64,000 bases of DNA from Tethya wilhelma (Eukaryota > Porifera > Demospongiae > Tethyida > Tethyidae): positions 14,257,769 to 14,321,768 of the forward strand of contig CAXIPT010000001.1 of the NCBI GenBank assembly GCA_964030475.1, given 5' to 3'. Shown piece by piece: positions 39,001-49,528 of this stretch (within the stretch, counting starts at the first letter, position 1; the number at the start of each line of letters is the position of its first letter). Position numbers and translations under genes: made by a program. The notes under the pieces were generated by a model. The model searched no databases, was not told the DNA's origin, and was given only the letters and a program-made list of their open reading frames with translations.

Positions 39001-40810
39001 CGTGATGAGAAACCAAGAACCCAGCAACACATTACCAGGCCTATCTCAGCCTAGGAAGGTCATATTGAAATGGGACTGGCACCACTGTGGTCAGAGTGAT
39101 GAGAGCTTTAAAATGATATGCTTTACTTGTAAGTTTGGGAAATGGTAATTTTTGTCAAAATCGCACTTGACCAAAGGCTATATATAATCCGTGGTTTTTG
39201 ATGATTTTCATCAAAATTTAAATCTGGCATCAAAATATATCATTTGAAAGATCTCTTTGTGCTGATCACAATGGTACCAATTCCAGCTCAATACGACCTT
39301 CCTAGGCTGAGATATTCTTGATAATGTGTTGAGAACCTAAACCATCATACAGTAATGAAAAAACAAGAACCTAAAACCATCATACGTGATGAGAAACCAA
39401 GAACCCAGCAACACATCTATCTCAGCCTAGGAAGGTCATATTGAGATGGGACTGGCACCATTGTGGTCAGAGTGAAGAGAGCTTTCAAATGATATGGTTT
39501 ACTTGTGAAATTGGAAAATGGTAATTTTTGTCAAAATCGCACTTGACCAAAGACTATAATCCATGTTTTTTGATGATTTTCATCAAAATTTAAATCTGGC
39601 ATCAAAATAATATTATATCATTTGAAAGATCTCTTTGTGCTGATCACAATGGTATCAATCCCAGCTCAATACGACCTTCCTATGGTGAGATATTCTAGAT
39701 AATGTGTTGAGAACCTATATACCATCATACATGTGCAGTGATGAGAAACCAAGAACCTAAAACCATCATACGTGATGAGAAACCAATGGATTATAGCCTT
39801 TGGTTAAGACTTGGGTTCTCTAGTAGTTTTAATGAGAAAGGGTTCTTGGGTTCTCCAGTAGTTTTAATGAGAAAAGGTTCTTGGGTTCTCCACTAGTTAA
39901 GCCTCGGCGCGTGCGTAGCACGTGCAGAGGGTTACGGTAGTCGTTTTGTGTGTGTGTGTGTCTGTTACTAGATAATCTGAAGAACGGCAGCTCTATGGTC
40001 CAAACGGAAGGTACTTACGTTCATGAATCGAAGTTATCTTGAATTTTTTTGTCTAGCATCTTGGAAAACGCTGTAGTTTCTGAGATTTGAGGCTTTTCTG
40101 CTTCTCTGAGCGCTTAGCTTCGAAACCGCACCCATTGATCCCGCCCTATGTAGTGTGCATTACCTAGAAATTGTAGAGCTTGATTCCATGGACTCTGGAC
40201 TCCTAGAAGGACTTGAGTTTGGCTGGCTTAGCTGCTTGGACACGTAAGTGATTTTACAAATTGAATATAGTGAGATAATACTCTGTGTATACTACTACTA
40301 CTTCATTTTTAAAGTTTTCCAAGCTCACATAGGTTGCCTCTGTCCCTTCAAATTTATTTAAATAAACCATGACTTAATTGGAATCAGAATTTTAATCATG
40401 ATTCTATGATAGAGACCACGGAAATGAAGTAGTCATGTGCCGAAATTTAAAGTACCAGCCTTGTTTCCTTTCTTTTTACAGCACTGCCCATTCCTACACT
40501 GCTAATTTTTATGAAATTTTTACTATACTTGTAATATTATAGAGAAAATGTATTGTGACTCCATGAAGTATATACTATTACAAAGGAAAAAATACTGTTC
40601 ACAACTGCAGATGCAAACCACCATACAAGCTCTGAAGAGGAAGAAGATGAAAAGACAAGAGTAACTGTTAGTGTTGAACCAATGGATACAGATGAAGTGA
40701 GAGGAAGAGATCTAGATGGAACAGCAGCTGCAGAACAATGCAGTGAACCAGTGGGGAATTATGACTGGCTAGTGGAATCTTTGAAATTTCTGAAATTTGG
40801 CATGAAATAA
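31086..40810 (+). CDS. WDR75: WDR75 (UTP17/NAN1) small-subunit processome WD-repeat protein
   Basis: Twenty exons join in frame to 865 codons plus stop: 31086-31171, 31252-31381, 31463-31528, 31602-31692, 31834-31973, 32039-32109, 32206-32298, 32380-32471, 32616-32771, 32856-33055, 33145-33252, 33724-33800, 33872-34211, 34302-34378, 34477-34568, 35803-35904, 36007-36146, 36221-36344, 36461-36673 and 40611-40810. Family matches include LNPKNHLQLLSSSLDGHL, YLLSGGDESVLVLW, LVLNSSPGFLQFYD, FSPDGQWLATVE and TPAHVLP-like PPHVLPPMSSLCQHF. The C-terminus has the acidic tract followed by YDWL, like the DYSW end of the human protein. Length is close to human (about 830). WDR75 has two beta-propellers and works in the nucleolar t-UTP module for rRNA transcription and 18S processing. 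Exons 12-15 are present twice in this assembly (second set 34853-34929, 35001-35340, 35431-35507, 35606-35697). Only one set can be used in frame. Confidence 0.95.
31785..31832 (+). repeat. (TC)n microsatellite forming a 3' splice-site pyrimidine tract
   Basis: A TC run ends in ctctag, directly at the acceptor of the WDR75 exon at 31834, so the microsatellite serves as the polypyrimidine tract. A single N at 31791 interrupts it. Confidence 0.95.
33530..35788 (+). repeat. Tandem duplication inside WDR75, unit 1129 bp, duplicating four exons
   Basis: Copy 1 (33530-34658) and copy 2 (34659-35788) are adjacent, same orientation, and look identical including introns. Each carries WDR75 exons 12-15 (codons about 412-607). 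Exon 15 ends with one leftover base while exon 12 starts in phase 0. Splicing 15 into the second exon 12 would therefore give GGT then TGA, an immediate stop. The normal protein requires skipping one full set, or the copy is not real. Confidence 0.92.
35959..35999 (+). repeat. (GT)n microsatellite next to WDR75 acceptor
   Basis: Pure GT run ending 7 bp before the acceptor of the WDR75 exon at 36007 (GTGTGAATGCAG). Confidence 0.95.
36887..37096. mobile_element. MITE-like palindromic element
   Basis: The left end reads TACCATATAGCGGGAAATTT. The right end, as reverse complement, reads ACTGTACAGTAGGAAATTTTC, giving imperfect terminal inverted repeats around a body of repeated AAATTTTCG/CGCGG motifs. 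No coding capacity. It belongs to a family seen several times in this window (37193, 37485, 55498, 57346, 57557, 58409). Confidence 0.7.
37193..37305. mobile_element. MITE-like element, diverged copy
   Basis: Starts TACCGTATAATGAGAAATTT, has internal TTTCGCGGTTTTCGC, and ends near a complementary region TCTCCGTAACGTACAG. Shorter and more diverged than the 36887 copy. Confidence 0.5.
37485..37580. mobile_element. MITE-like element, partial copy
   Basis: Begins TACCGTATAGCAGGAAATTT, followed by GTGGGATGCAAATTTTC and a complementary GAAATTTCCCCTCC. The right end is not clear. Confidence 0.45.
37676..39790. repeat. Large inverted tandem array around a sequence gap
   Basis: Left of the gap, a unit of about 377 bp (starting GCCAGATTTAAATTTTGAT at 37698 and again at 38075) is repeated head-to-tail. 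Right of the gap, the same units run in opposite orientation with a period of about 384 bp (for example CGTGATGAGAAACCAAGAAC at 39001 and 39385). Each unit also contains an inner dyad: CTAGGCTGAGATA on one side and TATCTCAGCCTAGG on the other. Short direct repeats of the TTCTTGGTTTCTCATCAC type lie at its centre. Palindromes nested inside a larger palindrome probably explain why the assembly failed here. Confidence 0.85.
38373..39000. other. Assembly gap, 628 N
   Basis: Run of N at the centre of the inverted tandem array within the last WDR75 intron. Its true length is unknown from the sequence. Confidence 0.99.
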
Positions 40811-41186
40811 TATCAATGCTGTTTATAATGTATGATCGATGAAGGCATCAATTGGTGCACAAGCCTCGGCACATGCACAGAATATAATTGTGGACATCCT
40901 GTATATGATTTATCGGAAATGATCATCCGCGCAACCCCCAAATTATTTGTGGGTGTGTCTGCTTGCATGGCTGGATCTGCCCCATTACATTATCACTGCT
41001 GAATTTGTGGCAACACACCGGGCCACCAAGCTTTAAGAGTACTATATATATATATATCCGCCCACTTCTTGAATTGAAACTTGCGGGCGATATAACAATA
41101 ATTGTCGGTGGCTGAATCAATCTGCTTTCAGGGCCTGCATGTAGTAACTTAATTAACGAGTGAGGTCCATACTATATACCACAACC
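40811..41186. other. Intergenic spacer between WDR75 and the membrane-protein gene
   Basis: 376 bp between a stop codon and the next start codon on the same strand. It contains a short (AT)n run at 41045-41057. No clear AATAAA was seen, and no gene. Confidence 0.6.
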
Positions 41187-42679
41187 ATGCCTGGAGCGTG
41201 TCGAGTGAGTTTCTGAACCTATAGCTGCGTGCAATCACTATTATGTCATTGACTGATTTATTGCTCAATGATTTTTTATTTGAGTGCAGTATTCGTTACC
41301 TGGAATATTTCTTGCTGCCTTGGGATGGATTGCATTTCTTGTAGGATTCGGATGGTTGAATAATCAGACCCGGCTGTTTTCAACAGTGTCTCCAGTAGTT
41401 TTGGCTGAGCACTATCTGGTAGCTGTATCTCCAGCTATTTACTTCATTCTGTTTTCCATTTATTTACGGACTGGCCTGTGGTGTATTGGAATACTTGTAT
41501 CCTTTTAATAATTATTATTAATTTTTTAAAGGTAATATTATTGCGTCACTGTGACAGTTAAGTCTTTACTAGAATAATATTATTATGAAGCATGCAATGC
41601 CATGTGTGTGTATGCATTTTCTTTAGCTCCATGGTGTTGATATACATACTATATAGAGCCAACTAGCTGCAACTCTTGTATTAGTAGTTGCTGGAGGAAT
41701 GGCATACAGTGCAGGCATATCAGTGGGACTCCAGTTTGAGAGGGAAAGATCTACAACTGTGTCTCCAGCAGAGCTTGAATTTCAAATCTATAGAACTGTT
41801 TTGTTGGCTGGATCTGTACAACTGTGTATTGGAATGGTAAACTACACCTTAAATATGTTGTGTTTATGTTTGTGCAAACCGGTTTATAAATCATGTTAAT
41901 CCTAGGTAGACATAACCATACATTCCTATCTTAATTGTTTACTCACTTTTTACGATCAAGTTGCTACACTGACAGTACATAAATTGCCTGGCCCCAGCAT
42001 GCTTGTGCTTATATTAAGCCTTACTAATCAGTGTAGTACCTTTATAATCTATTCCACTACTCCTTGTATTAGTATAATTATAATGATAATAAAAGTAGAT
42101 CTACATGCACGCTCAGGCATTTTCGTGTCATTAGCACTACCCAATATAATCAACCCTCGTTATTTGTATAGATTTACTGTATGGTAATGCTTCCAGCAGT
42201 AATTACTTTTCGCATCATTGATGACCCACCTAGCAACAACAGGAGTGAGCTCCGAGTTCATTTCAAGTCAGCACTGGTAATAATAATTATTATTACTCTC
42301 TCGTTTGACATTGATTTATACCATGATACAAAAATTAGCATACAACAAATGAGGGGGGAAGGTATCCAAGGTCACATTGTCATAATGTTCTACAAAAACA
42401 TTGCACAATCAGCCACTAATGTCATAACACAGAACAAATGTAAATCATATATATAATGATGATACCAGTAGTGAAATAGAAATGAAGGGACTAAAGATAA
42501 ATAGACCAATTTCTACTACACCAAATTTTAAATGATCTGGCCAATAATAGCTGTTTTGATGCAGTTTGCAATGAATCAATTGATTGTTTTTTAGATAGAG
42601 AGAGTAGATTTGTTAGTTTCCTAAACTCAGAAAGTTCGGCATCCCTCTTAGCCCATTTCAATTGATAAAACTGTGACAG

Positions 42680-42727
<48 letters not shown>

Positions 42728-43607
42728 TACTGCACATTTCTACACTGTTCATTTATTATAATTTATTTATAATTATATTATTTTTATTATCACTTACAGT
42801 GTTCACTACCTGCTACTCTTTTGACTTTTGTGGGATATATTGCTTTTGTTATTGGATTTGGATGGTTGAATCACCATGATTCATACCTTCTAGCATTTAG
42901 CGAAACTGTTCCTCACAGTGGTCGATGGTATCTTGCTGGATATTATCTCTTGGCCACATCTGCACCCATTTACTTTGTTCTCTATTTCTACTATATGCTG
43001 TTTGGGAACTGGATTATGGGTATATTTGTATCCTCAAATTAAATTAAGTGTGTAATGATAATTATTTTTAGCTTTCATAATTATTAGGCTAATGTATGAT
43101 TTATATTATAAGTAATTTTTCTTAACAGTAGCTTTTGTGTCCAGAGTCAGCTTAGTGCCACAGTTGTGACAGCAGCGGCAGGGGGAATGACTTATATTAT
43201 TGGTTTGCTTGTTTTTGTTACTGAGTTTGCTGATTCTACTGTGTATACCGATGATGAAATCTTCAGTACTGTTGCGTTTGCTGGGGCACTTGTGGTTTGT
43301 ATTGGAATGGTAATTATAAGACTTTGATATTAAATTTTGTATAATTATGCAAGTGGTACGATAGTTTAGCTATGATTGCCCCAAAATTCAGAAGGGATAC
43401 TAGATGTCCATGTACACATGAATTATTAACTAATACAAACAATGCATGCATGCATGCCGGTATTGTAAGTAACTGCTACAGCAATGATTACAGCTTTTTA
43501 TCAACTGTCATACAATGCACACACTCACATTAATTTTACATGACACTGTGTAGGCCTATTCCAATGCTTTGGTTCCAGTCATGAGTAGCATTGACCACAA
43601 CAAGTAA
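41187..43607 (+). CDS. Unrecognised eight-helix membrane protein made of two homologous halves
   Basis: Seven exons, all phase 0, give 318 codons plus stop: 41187-41204, 41290-41496, 41657-41836, 42172-42276, 42800-43027, 43145-43309 and 43554-43607 (TAA). Hydrophobicity read by eye gives about four membrane segments per half. Half 1 (exons 2-4) and half 2 (exons 5-7) align: SLPGIFLAALGWIAFLVGFG with SLPATLLTFVGYIAFVIGFG, both followed by WLN. Likewise PAIYFIL with PIYFVL, SQLAATLVLVVAGGM with SQLSATVVTAAAGGM, and CIGM with CIGM. Intron positions are the same in both halves, and even the unusual GTATCC donors match. This shows an internal duplication at gene level. No signal peptide is evident apart from the first helix. 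I recognise no family, and the substrate or function is unknown. The first exon is only six codons and its start is inferred. Confidence 0.75.
42683..42724. repeat. (TC)n microsatellite
   Basis: TC run in the intron between the two homologous halves of the membrane-protein gene, about 75 bp before the exon at 42800. Confidence 0.95.
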
Positions 43608-44014
43608 GCCATGATGAATTTGTACTTAACACTTAACTAATTATAGCTAATTAACCCAGTTCTGTAAATTAGTACCTATGTATACAGTACAGTATACAGA
43701 TATATAGCTGAAACTTTTTACCTCTCATTGTGATTTTAATTATTATGCTAGAATTGTAGTTTGGAAGATACAATGTCTTCTGTATAATCAAAATAAAGCA
43801 CTCATGTGTTGAAATTGAGATATTTCTTGTTTCATAATATACGTTTGTCAGCATTGTCCCTTTCCTACACTGTTTTTTTAAAAGATTACAAACACAAGAC
43901 ATTATATATATACCATCACGTGAACATATAGATACAAGATTAATACATGCATAGCAGAATGATTGCATGATTTTTCTGAACAGTAACACAAGCAAATGCA
44001 CACATACTTATTCA
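43608..44014. other. Convergent 3' spacer between membrane-protein gene and seipin
   Basis: About 400 bp between two stop codons of opposite strands. AATAAA at 43792-43797 is a plausible polyadenylation signal for the plus-strand gene. No coding signal. Confidence 0.55.
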
Positions 44015-46554
44015 TCATTGTCCTGTTCTGCGCCTCAATTGCTGAGTGGGCTGTTCCCCTGCCCCGCCTCCTCCTGATCCCCTGACATCACCATTCTCGG
44101 ACCCCCCATCCACACTGCTGCTCTCCGTGGTAACACTCCTGTCATCATCCATCTCCCGCCTCAGGGACTGCAGGGTGCTGATGACGGCATTGAAGCCCAC
44201 GCTCACTTCACTGTCTGTATCGTCCCTGGGCACACTGCTCTCTCTGGTCACTACAGGAGTGCTCTCACCCTCTACATGTGTGGATGGTGGGCAATATTTG
44301 GGTAACTCAATCAGCAGTATGGGTCTTAGTTGGGTGCCCAGACCATTAACCTATCTAGTTTGGTGTAGCCAGCCCCTTTTGCCACATGTGTGTAAGAGGC
44401 TGGCTAGGACATGTAGACTGTAATCTATCATACAAGCTGAGTTGTACCTGAGCCAATATTTTCCACTGGGGCCAGTGATTCTTCAGAGGAAGGACTTCGT
44501 CTAATACCAGGAGGAGCATTGGGGGGAGCTCTCTGTGTCAGCTACACATCATGACAACAGTAATAATTATCACAAAGGATATAAAATGAATGCAGTGTGT
44601 TCCAGGTCTCATGACTAGAGATAGTAATAGTAACAGTATCAACAGAAATGGCTTATGTTTTCTATGTACTGTACAAAGTGAGGCTATGTATGCTGATATA
44701 TTGCTGAAATCGTGCGTGACTTGTACGATTATACCATGCAGTCTGTCCACATCACAATTGCAAGTATACTATAGCTCTCTCAACATTCAAGGACTATAAC
44801 ATCGCTCTACCTGTGTCTGTCTTCTCTCTGCCTGTGGGGCTCTCTGTCCCTGGAGCTGTTGCTGCTGCTGGGCCATCCGCCTCCTCTGGAGGGCCCTCCT
44901 CCTCTGGAGGTCAAAGTCCCTCACCACGTCTCTCACCCACATGAAGACAGTGCATGTGCACAGTGTGATGAATATGCTGATTACCACAATCACAGACATT
45001 GAGATGGGCCACTGGTAGAGGTAATAGCTGAAGTGTGTGCGTATGAGTGTGTGTGTGCGTGTATGTGTCCAAAATTGTAATCCAAAAGTCCTACAACATT
45101 TTCTCTCAGATAGCCTACATTATGTATTATAGTTGTACATATAAAATTCCTCAAACTACAAAGACCAGGTTACTGTGGGATTTCCCTCAATTCTTACGTG
45201 AAGCCACTGAAGTTAGCATCGACAGTCAGTGAGGATGAGTACACTTGGACACCGTGATTTTGTAAAATGACCTTTGCACTCAGAGCGCCATCACCATACG
45301 GCTCATAGTAGTGTTCGTAGAGAGTGAGGTCAATGAGCTGCTTCTGCTCCCACACACCAAAGAGAAGAGGGAGGGCAAAGAACAGGGTGTACATCGTCTG
45401 ATGGAGGAAGGACTTGTAGCGCATCATGGCCTGACATTGTGGGTGTTGTCGGAGAGGGTATACGTGTTTGTATATCTAATGTGACGGTTAATTGGACATT
45501 GACTTGAGCTAGGTACGTATGCACACATAGTATTGCAAACTAGCATACTGATTACAATACAATAATTGACCTTTAGGCCTAAAGAATACTCTCAGAGATG
45601 AAGGTCAATATAAAGCCTCATTCCCATGCTTCTCACACCCCTCACATCATGCAGGCTCCGCACATGCTAGGAACCTGGGAATGAGGCTATCAAAAACACA
45701 GGAATCTGACTTTATACATGTACTTACAGGTCGTGCTGATGTAGAAAGGAACTGTTTGTCTTTTGTGTAGAACGTAAGATTGACCATGAACACACCAATC
45801 TCCTGGTTGGCTCGGCTTTCAGGCACCTCCATCTCCAAGGCAATGGTATAGTACTGGCCGGAGCTGAGCAGCTGGAGCATGGGGGGAGAGAGATAGATAC
45901 CACACTCACTCACACACCATCAATATTCATGAATGCCATATAACATTTTAATTTCCTACCTTTTTCCCACCATTGAGGAGGAACTCTGCCTGTGGGAAGG
46001 GACATGAGGAGGGATCACTGCCTGGACCACACATAGGACTGTAGGTAGGATAGAGAGTGGAGTGGGTTAACACCAACAGTACATTTAGTTCGATTCTCTA
46101 GCTCAGAAAACTAACAACATATATATTTTCAGAGATTGAAGATAGGTAAATTCTTGTGAATAAAATTTTGTTAACCTATAAGGCTTGTTCTTGTAGGGAT
46201 TGTGCAAAAATCTAGCATAATTTCCAAGGTCAAAGATAGTCTTCAAGATAATTCATATGGATAGAATTTTAGTTAACTTAATGAAGGCTTGTTGCTGTAG
46301 AGACTCTACAAGCCAGCCCAAAAGATACAACCCTGTTAAGATTTGACCCTTCAGGCTCACTTGTACTGGAGGTAGACAGGCAGAACGTGGAGCTTCTGTG
46401 GCACCATTATTCTCCTCATGACAGCATAGATGAAGAGAGAGAGCAGCACATAGCCAAGGAAGATGAGAATACCCATCAACACTCGAATGAAGATCTCCTT
46501 TGTGGCATCCATTGCCAACTTATAGAGGCTTCTCAGAAATGAGAACAACCCCAT
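44015..46554 (-). CDS. BSCL2: Seipin, ER lipid-droplet biogenesis protein (BSCL2 family)
   Basis: Seven minus-strand exons join in frame to 405 codons plus stop: 46554-46361, 46038-45960, 45871-45728, 45430-45198, 45027-44811, 44541-44448 and 44271-44015. The N-terminal helix (ILIFLGYVLLSLFIYAV) is followed by the lumenal domain. That domain has a Cys pair in MCGPGSDPSSCPF, then YTIALEMEVPESRANQEIGV with FMVNLTFYTKD, and WEQKQLIDLTLYEHYYEP, all close to vertebrate seipin (VTLELELPESPVNQDLGMF, EQKQLLEVELYADY). A second transmembrane helix (MSVIVVISIFITLCTCTVF) precedes a basic, Gln-rich and then acidic/serine-rich cytosolic tail. Length matches human (398). Seipin oligomers sit at ER-lipid droplet contacts and control droplet formation and phospholipid supply. 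Head-to-head with PIG-F. Confidence 0.95.
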
Positions 46555-46923
46555 GGTTGGAAAGAACTGGGCTAGGAGGTAAAAGTATATGAAGCAAATA
46601 TTAAGTTTGCAGTTGTCATCATCTAAAATCATTGTGGTATAGAATTTTGATACCATGTGGAAGCAACAAAGTAATGAGTGATAAAATTATGCATAATATG
46701 AACAGGCTTATAATTTCTAGAAATAGAAACATCCATTATCAACGAGACTCACCGTATACGCGCGTATGTATGGACTCACCTTTTCTTGTGTGGATCTGAA
46801 AGGTTCAAAGTACAGCTGCAACTGTTGCAAGAAAATTTTAACCCGTTGAAAGCGAAAAATGTATGTAACTTGTTGAACTGAGATTGACATCTCTCTCATA
46901 ATTTTGTTTCTCTTGTATTGCAG
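46555..46923. promoter_or_regulatory. Shared divergent promoter region of seipin and PIG-F-like gene
   Basis: At most 370 bp separates the minus-strand seipin start codon from the confident plus-strand PIG-F coding sequence, so both promoters must lie in or overlap this interval. No TATA box is convincing. A minus-strand open segment ending in AAAAG-GTGAGT near 46782 could be a 5' untranslated exon of seipin. Confidence 0.5.
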
Positions 46924-46927
46924 GCTT

Positions 46928-47577
46928 ATGCAATCCACTATTGCTGTGTTCTTTAGCACTACACTATTCTACCTAGTTGCTGTTCTATTTGGAGCACATG
47001 CAATCAAGTAAGCATCTCCTAATTTATGGTCCAAAGTTTGAAAGTTGTCAGGTGAAAATGACTATCTGCATCTGTAGTCAGGTATGGGGTACTCTCATCT
47101 GGTCTTGTCTCATGACTGGTTTGTGTGTTCTACCAGCTCTAGTGGTATTGAAGAATGACTCACAACACTGGATAGAAGTACTACTTCAGCAAAAGTACTG
47201 ACTATACTAAACATGAGATTTGACATGTCATTTTTGCAGCTAGCAAAGCCCAATTCATGTCAGTATCTCTTCGTATAGATTAAATGCCAATTCAGAGGTA
47301 CATGTCTACTATGGTTTCCTAGGAGCTGTCACAGGAGCTTGGTTTGGCGCCTTCCCCATCTTGCTGGACTGGAATAGACCTTGGCAGGTAAAATCTACTC
47401 AAAGAGAAGTTGTACGTTATATGCTGTACATTTCTGGTATATATGTCTCTGCAGGTGTGGCCTATCCCCAGCTGTGTGGGTGCAGTAGTGGGTGTGGCTA
47501 TTGCACACGTATTGTGTGCCACGTTGAACTTTTTAAAGAGAAGATCTATTAAATTGAAAACATTAATACAAACTTAA
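46928..47577 (+). CDS. PIGF: PIG-F-like GPI-anchor biosynthesis membrane protein (C-terminal domain)
   Basis: Exons 46924-47007 (ATG at 46928), 47078-47194, 47279-47387 and 47455-47577 (TAA) join in frame to 142 codons plus stop. The hallmark is GAWFGAFPILLDWNRPWQVW, matching vertebrate PIG-F ([20 protein letters not shown]). It is followed by a hydrophobic helix and a basic tail (FLKRRSIKLK). PIG-F supports PIGO/PIGG in adding ethanolamine phosphate to GPI precursors in the ER. The human protein is about 219 residues, so about 75 N-terminal residues are unaccounted for. The exon at 46924 has an acceptor (TATTGCAG) in front, so an upstream exon probably exists. One candidate is ATG at 46553 with donor at 46579 (see findings). 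Otherwise this lineage has a shortened protein. Confidence 0.85.
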
Positions 47578-48005
47578 TAATTTTATTAATCTGTACAATT
47601 AATGCATTCATTATTCATACATGTACTTGCAGCTATATAATTATTATTAATAAAGTTATATATTGATTAAATTTGATTAATGCAGTGCATGTTATAATAT
47701 GCTCATGATCATGAATGTTTAGTTACCACTATTTATATCTTATTATTCTTATATACACAGCTGAACACAAAAATTCCATGGTGATAAAATTGTACACATA
47801 TATAGCAACAAGTATTGCATTAACCGTTGATCAATCTGAGTGGTTTATATAAATCTTTGCACAAACTAGAACAATAATAATCATTAGAAAACTATCGATA
47901 ATAATTGTCTTCCATTCTAGACCTACAACAGAAAGTGTGAACACAAAATTAATAATAAAATATAAACCGGAAAAGTAATTCTTTGCATGACTATTTTCAC
48001 TGATA
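47578..48005. other. Convergent 3' spacer between PIG-F-like gene and TRAF7
   Basis: About 430 bp, AT-rich, between two opposing stop codons. It contains several AATAAA-like motifs (for example AATAAAG near 47650). No coding signal. Confidence 0.55.
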
Positions 48006-48262
48006 TCATAGCTTGAAGTGTCGAAATACCTGTAGTAATAAAATTATTATCATATCATTATCATCACAGTCGTGTGTGGCCATCGTGGTTTAGTTTGTGA
48101 GTTTGTGAGTCTTACTTTGATTTCCATGTCTTCCGAGCCAGTGAAGACAGAATCCTGACATACTGTCATGGAATGGACTGCCTTCTCGTGTCTTTGCAGC
48201 GCTAGGATGGGAAGCATGTTCTCCAAATTCCACACCTGAAGAGAGAGAGAGAGAGAGAGAGN

Positions 48263-48300
<38 letters not shown>

Positions 48301-49491
48301 AAAACACTTTGTAGAAATACTCTACAGTAAGTTTATATACACACAATGTCACAACACAAAATTCAAACTTTCAGTAGCTAGAGCTTTGATAAGAGAGTGC
48401 TACAGCAATGTTCAAGTCCAATACACATCAAGAACAACTACAGTCTCACTTGCCAGACAATCTTTCCAGTAAAATTAATAAACTGGTAGTAGTGTTGCTA
48501 TGGCATTGCGTGTCAAGTTTAATAACTAGTAGTCTAGTACACATGGACAACTAGAACACAGCAGCCAGCCTGCTTGGCATCCTTAAGATTGTAGCCTCCA
48601 TTGTCCAAGTACTTGAGAACTCTTATCCTCCACTTTGAGTGTCCATGTCTCGGTAGTGTTGTGTATGTGTGCACTACAATGGTTCTCTCACCTGAACAGT
48701 TGTATCTGAGGAGCCAGAGAACATGTAGACCCCATAGGGTGACTCCACCACTCTGAGGACAGTGACAATGCCAATGTGGCCACTCAGTGTACACACGTGA
48801 TCTAGGGTAGAGATGTCATACACCTGGATGTTCTGGTTGTGGGTACCTGTTTGCCAAGAACAAGATTTGTGACCTCTTCAATAATACTAGTGGTTCTCTA
48901 GCACATGCATACTGTACTAAATGGTAGAGAAAGGCATGTCTTGTAGTGATAAATAACTCTCCTAAAAGGCCTTCCCTATCATAATATGGAGGCTTGATTT
49001 ATGAGGCTTCACTAAATTCACAGTCGTATGCTTAGCCTACTCATTTGTCCCTTCTTGATCTTCTCCTGGGCGATACGGACAATACTGACACAGAGGGAAT
49101 GATTCTAAATAGCCGAAAATATTGAGCCGAAAATTTATTCAATTTAGCGCAAACATATACTGTATAGCCGAAAATTTATTCAAATCAAACTGTCAAATTT
49201 TGATCATCAGCTATACAGTATATGTTTGCGCTAAATTATATTACAGTATGTAAAAACACATTATATTCCTCTGACCAGTAATGATGTATTTCTTGGTGGT
49301 TGCTAAGGAGTAGAGAGCTCCGTATTGCGTTTCTAATTCTCGAATGAGACTGAAGTCTTCGTGTCCCTTCCAAATGTGAATCTTGTTGAAAGAGCAGCTA
49401 TAAAGTTGATCCTGTGAAGAAAAAGTATTCATACATCGGGTATCTTACCATCTGATTCTAGGAGAAATCATCATATGTTGATGCTATCGTA

Positions 49492-49528
<37 letters not shown>

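Larger units (their letters stand above)
36674..40610 (+). other. Last intron of WDR75, repeat-filled and containing an assembly gap
   Basis: Donor GTACAT at 36674 and acceptor ACTGCAG ending at 40610 join in phase 1 (G + AT = Asp). So the whole 3.9-kb repeat block, including 628 N, sits inside one intron. The other WDR75 introns are about 70-470 bp. Contents: MITE-like elements (36887-37580), a two-sided inverted tandem array (37676-39790), three short direct repeats with the core TTCTTGGGTTCTC (39.81-39.90 kb), and a unique stretch of about 700 bp. Confidence 0.85.

Noticed and set aside
38345..39032. Three minus-strand open frames of 222-225 residues
   Set aside because: They consist almost entirely of the N gap.
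37676..39900. CRISPR-like array
   Set aside because: The repeats are long, mutually inverted and lack uniform spacers, and the DNA is eukaryotic.
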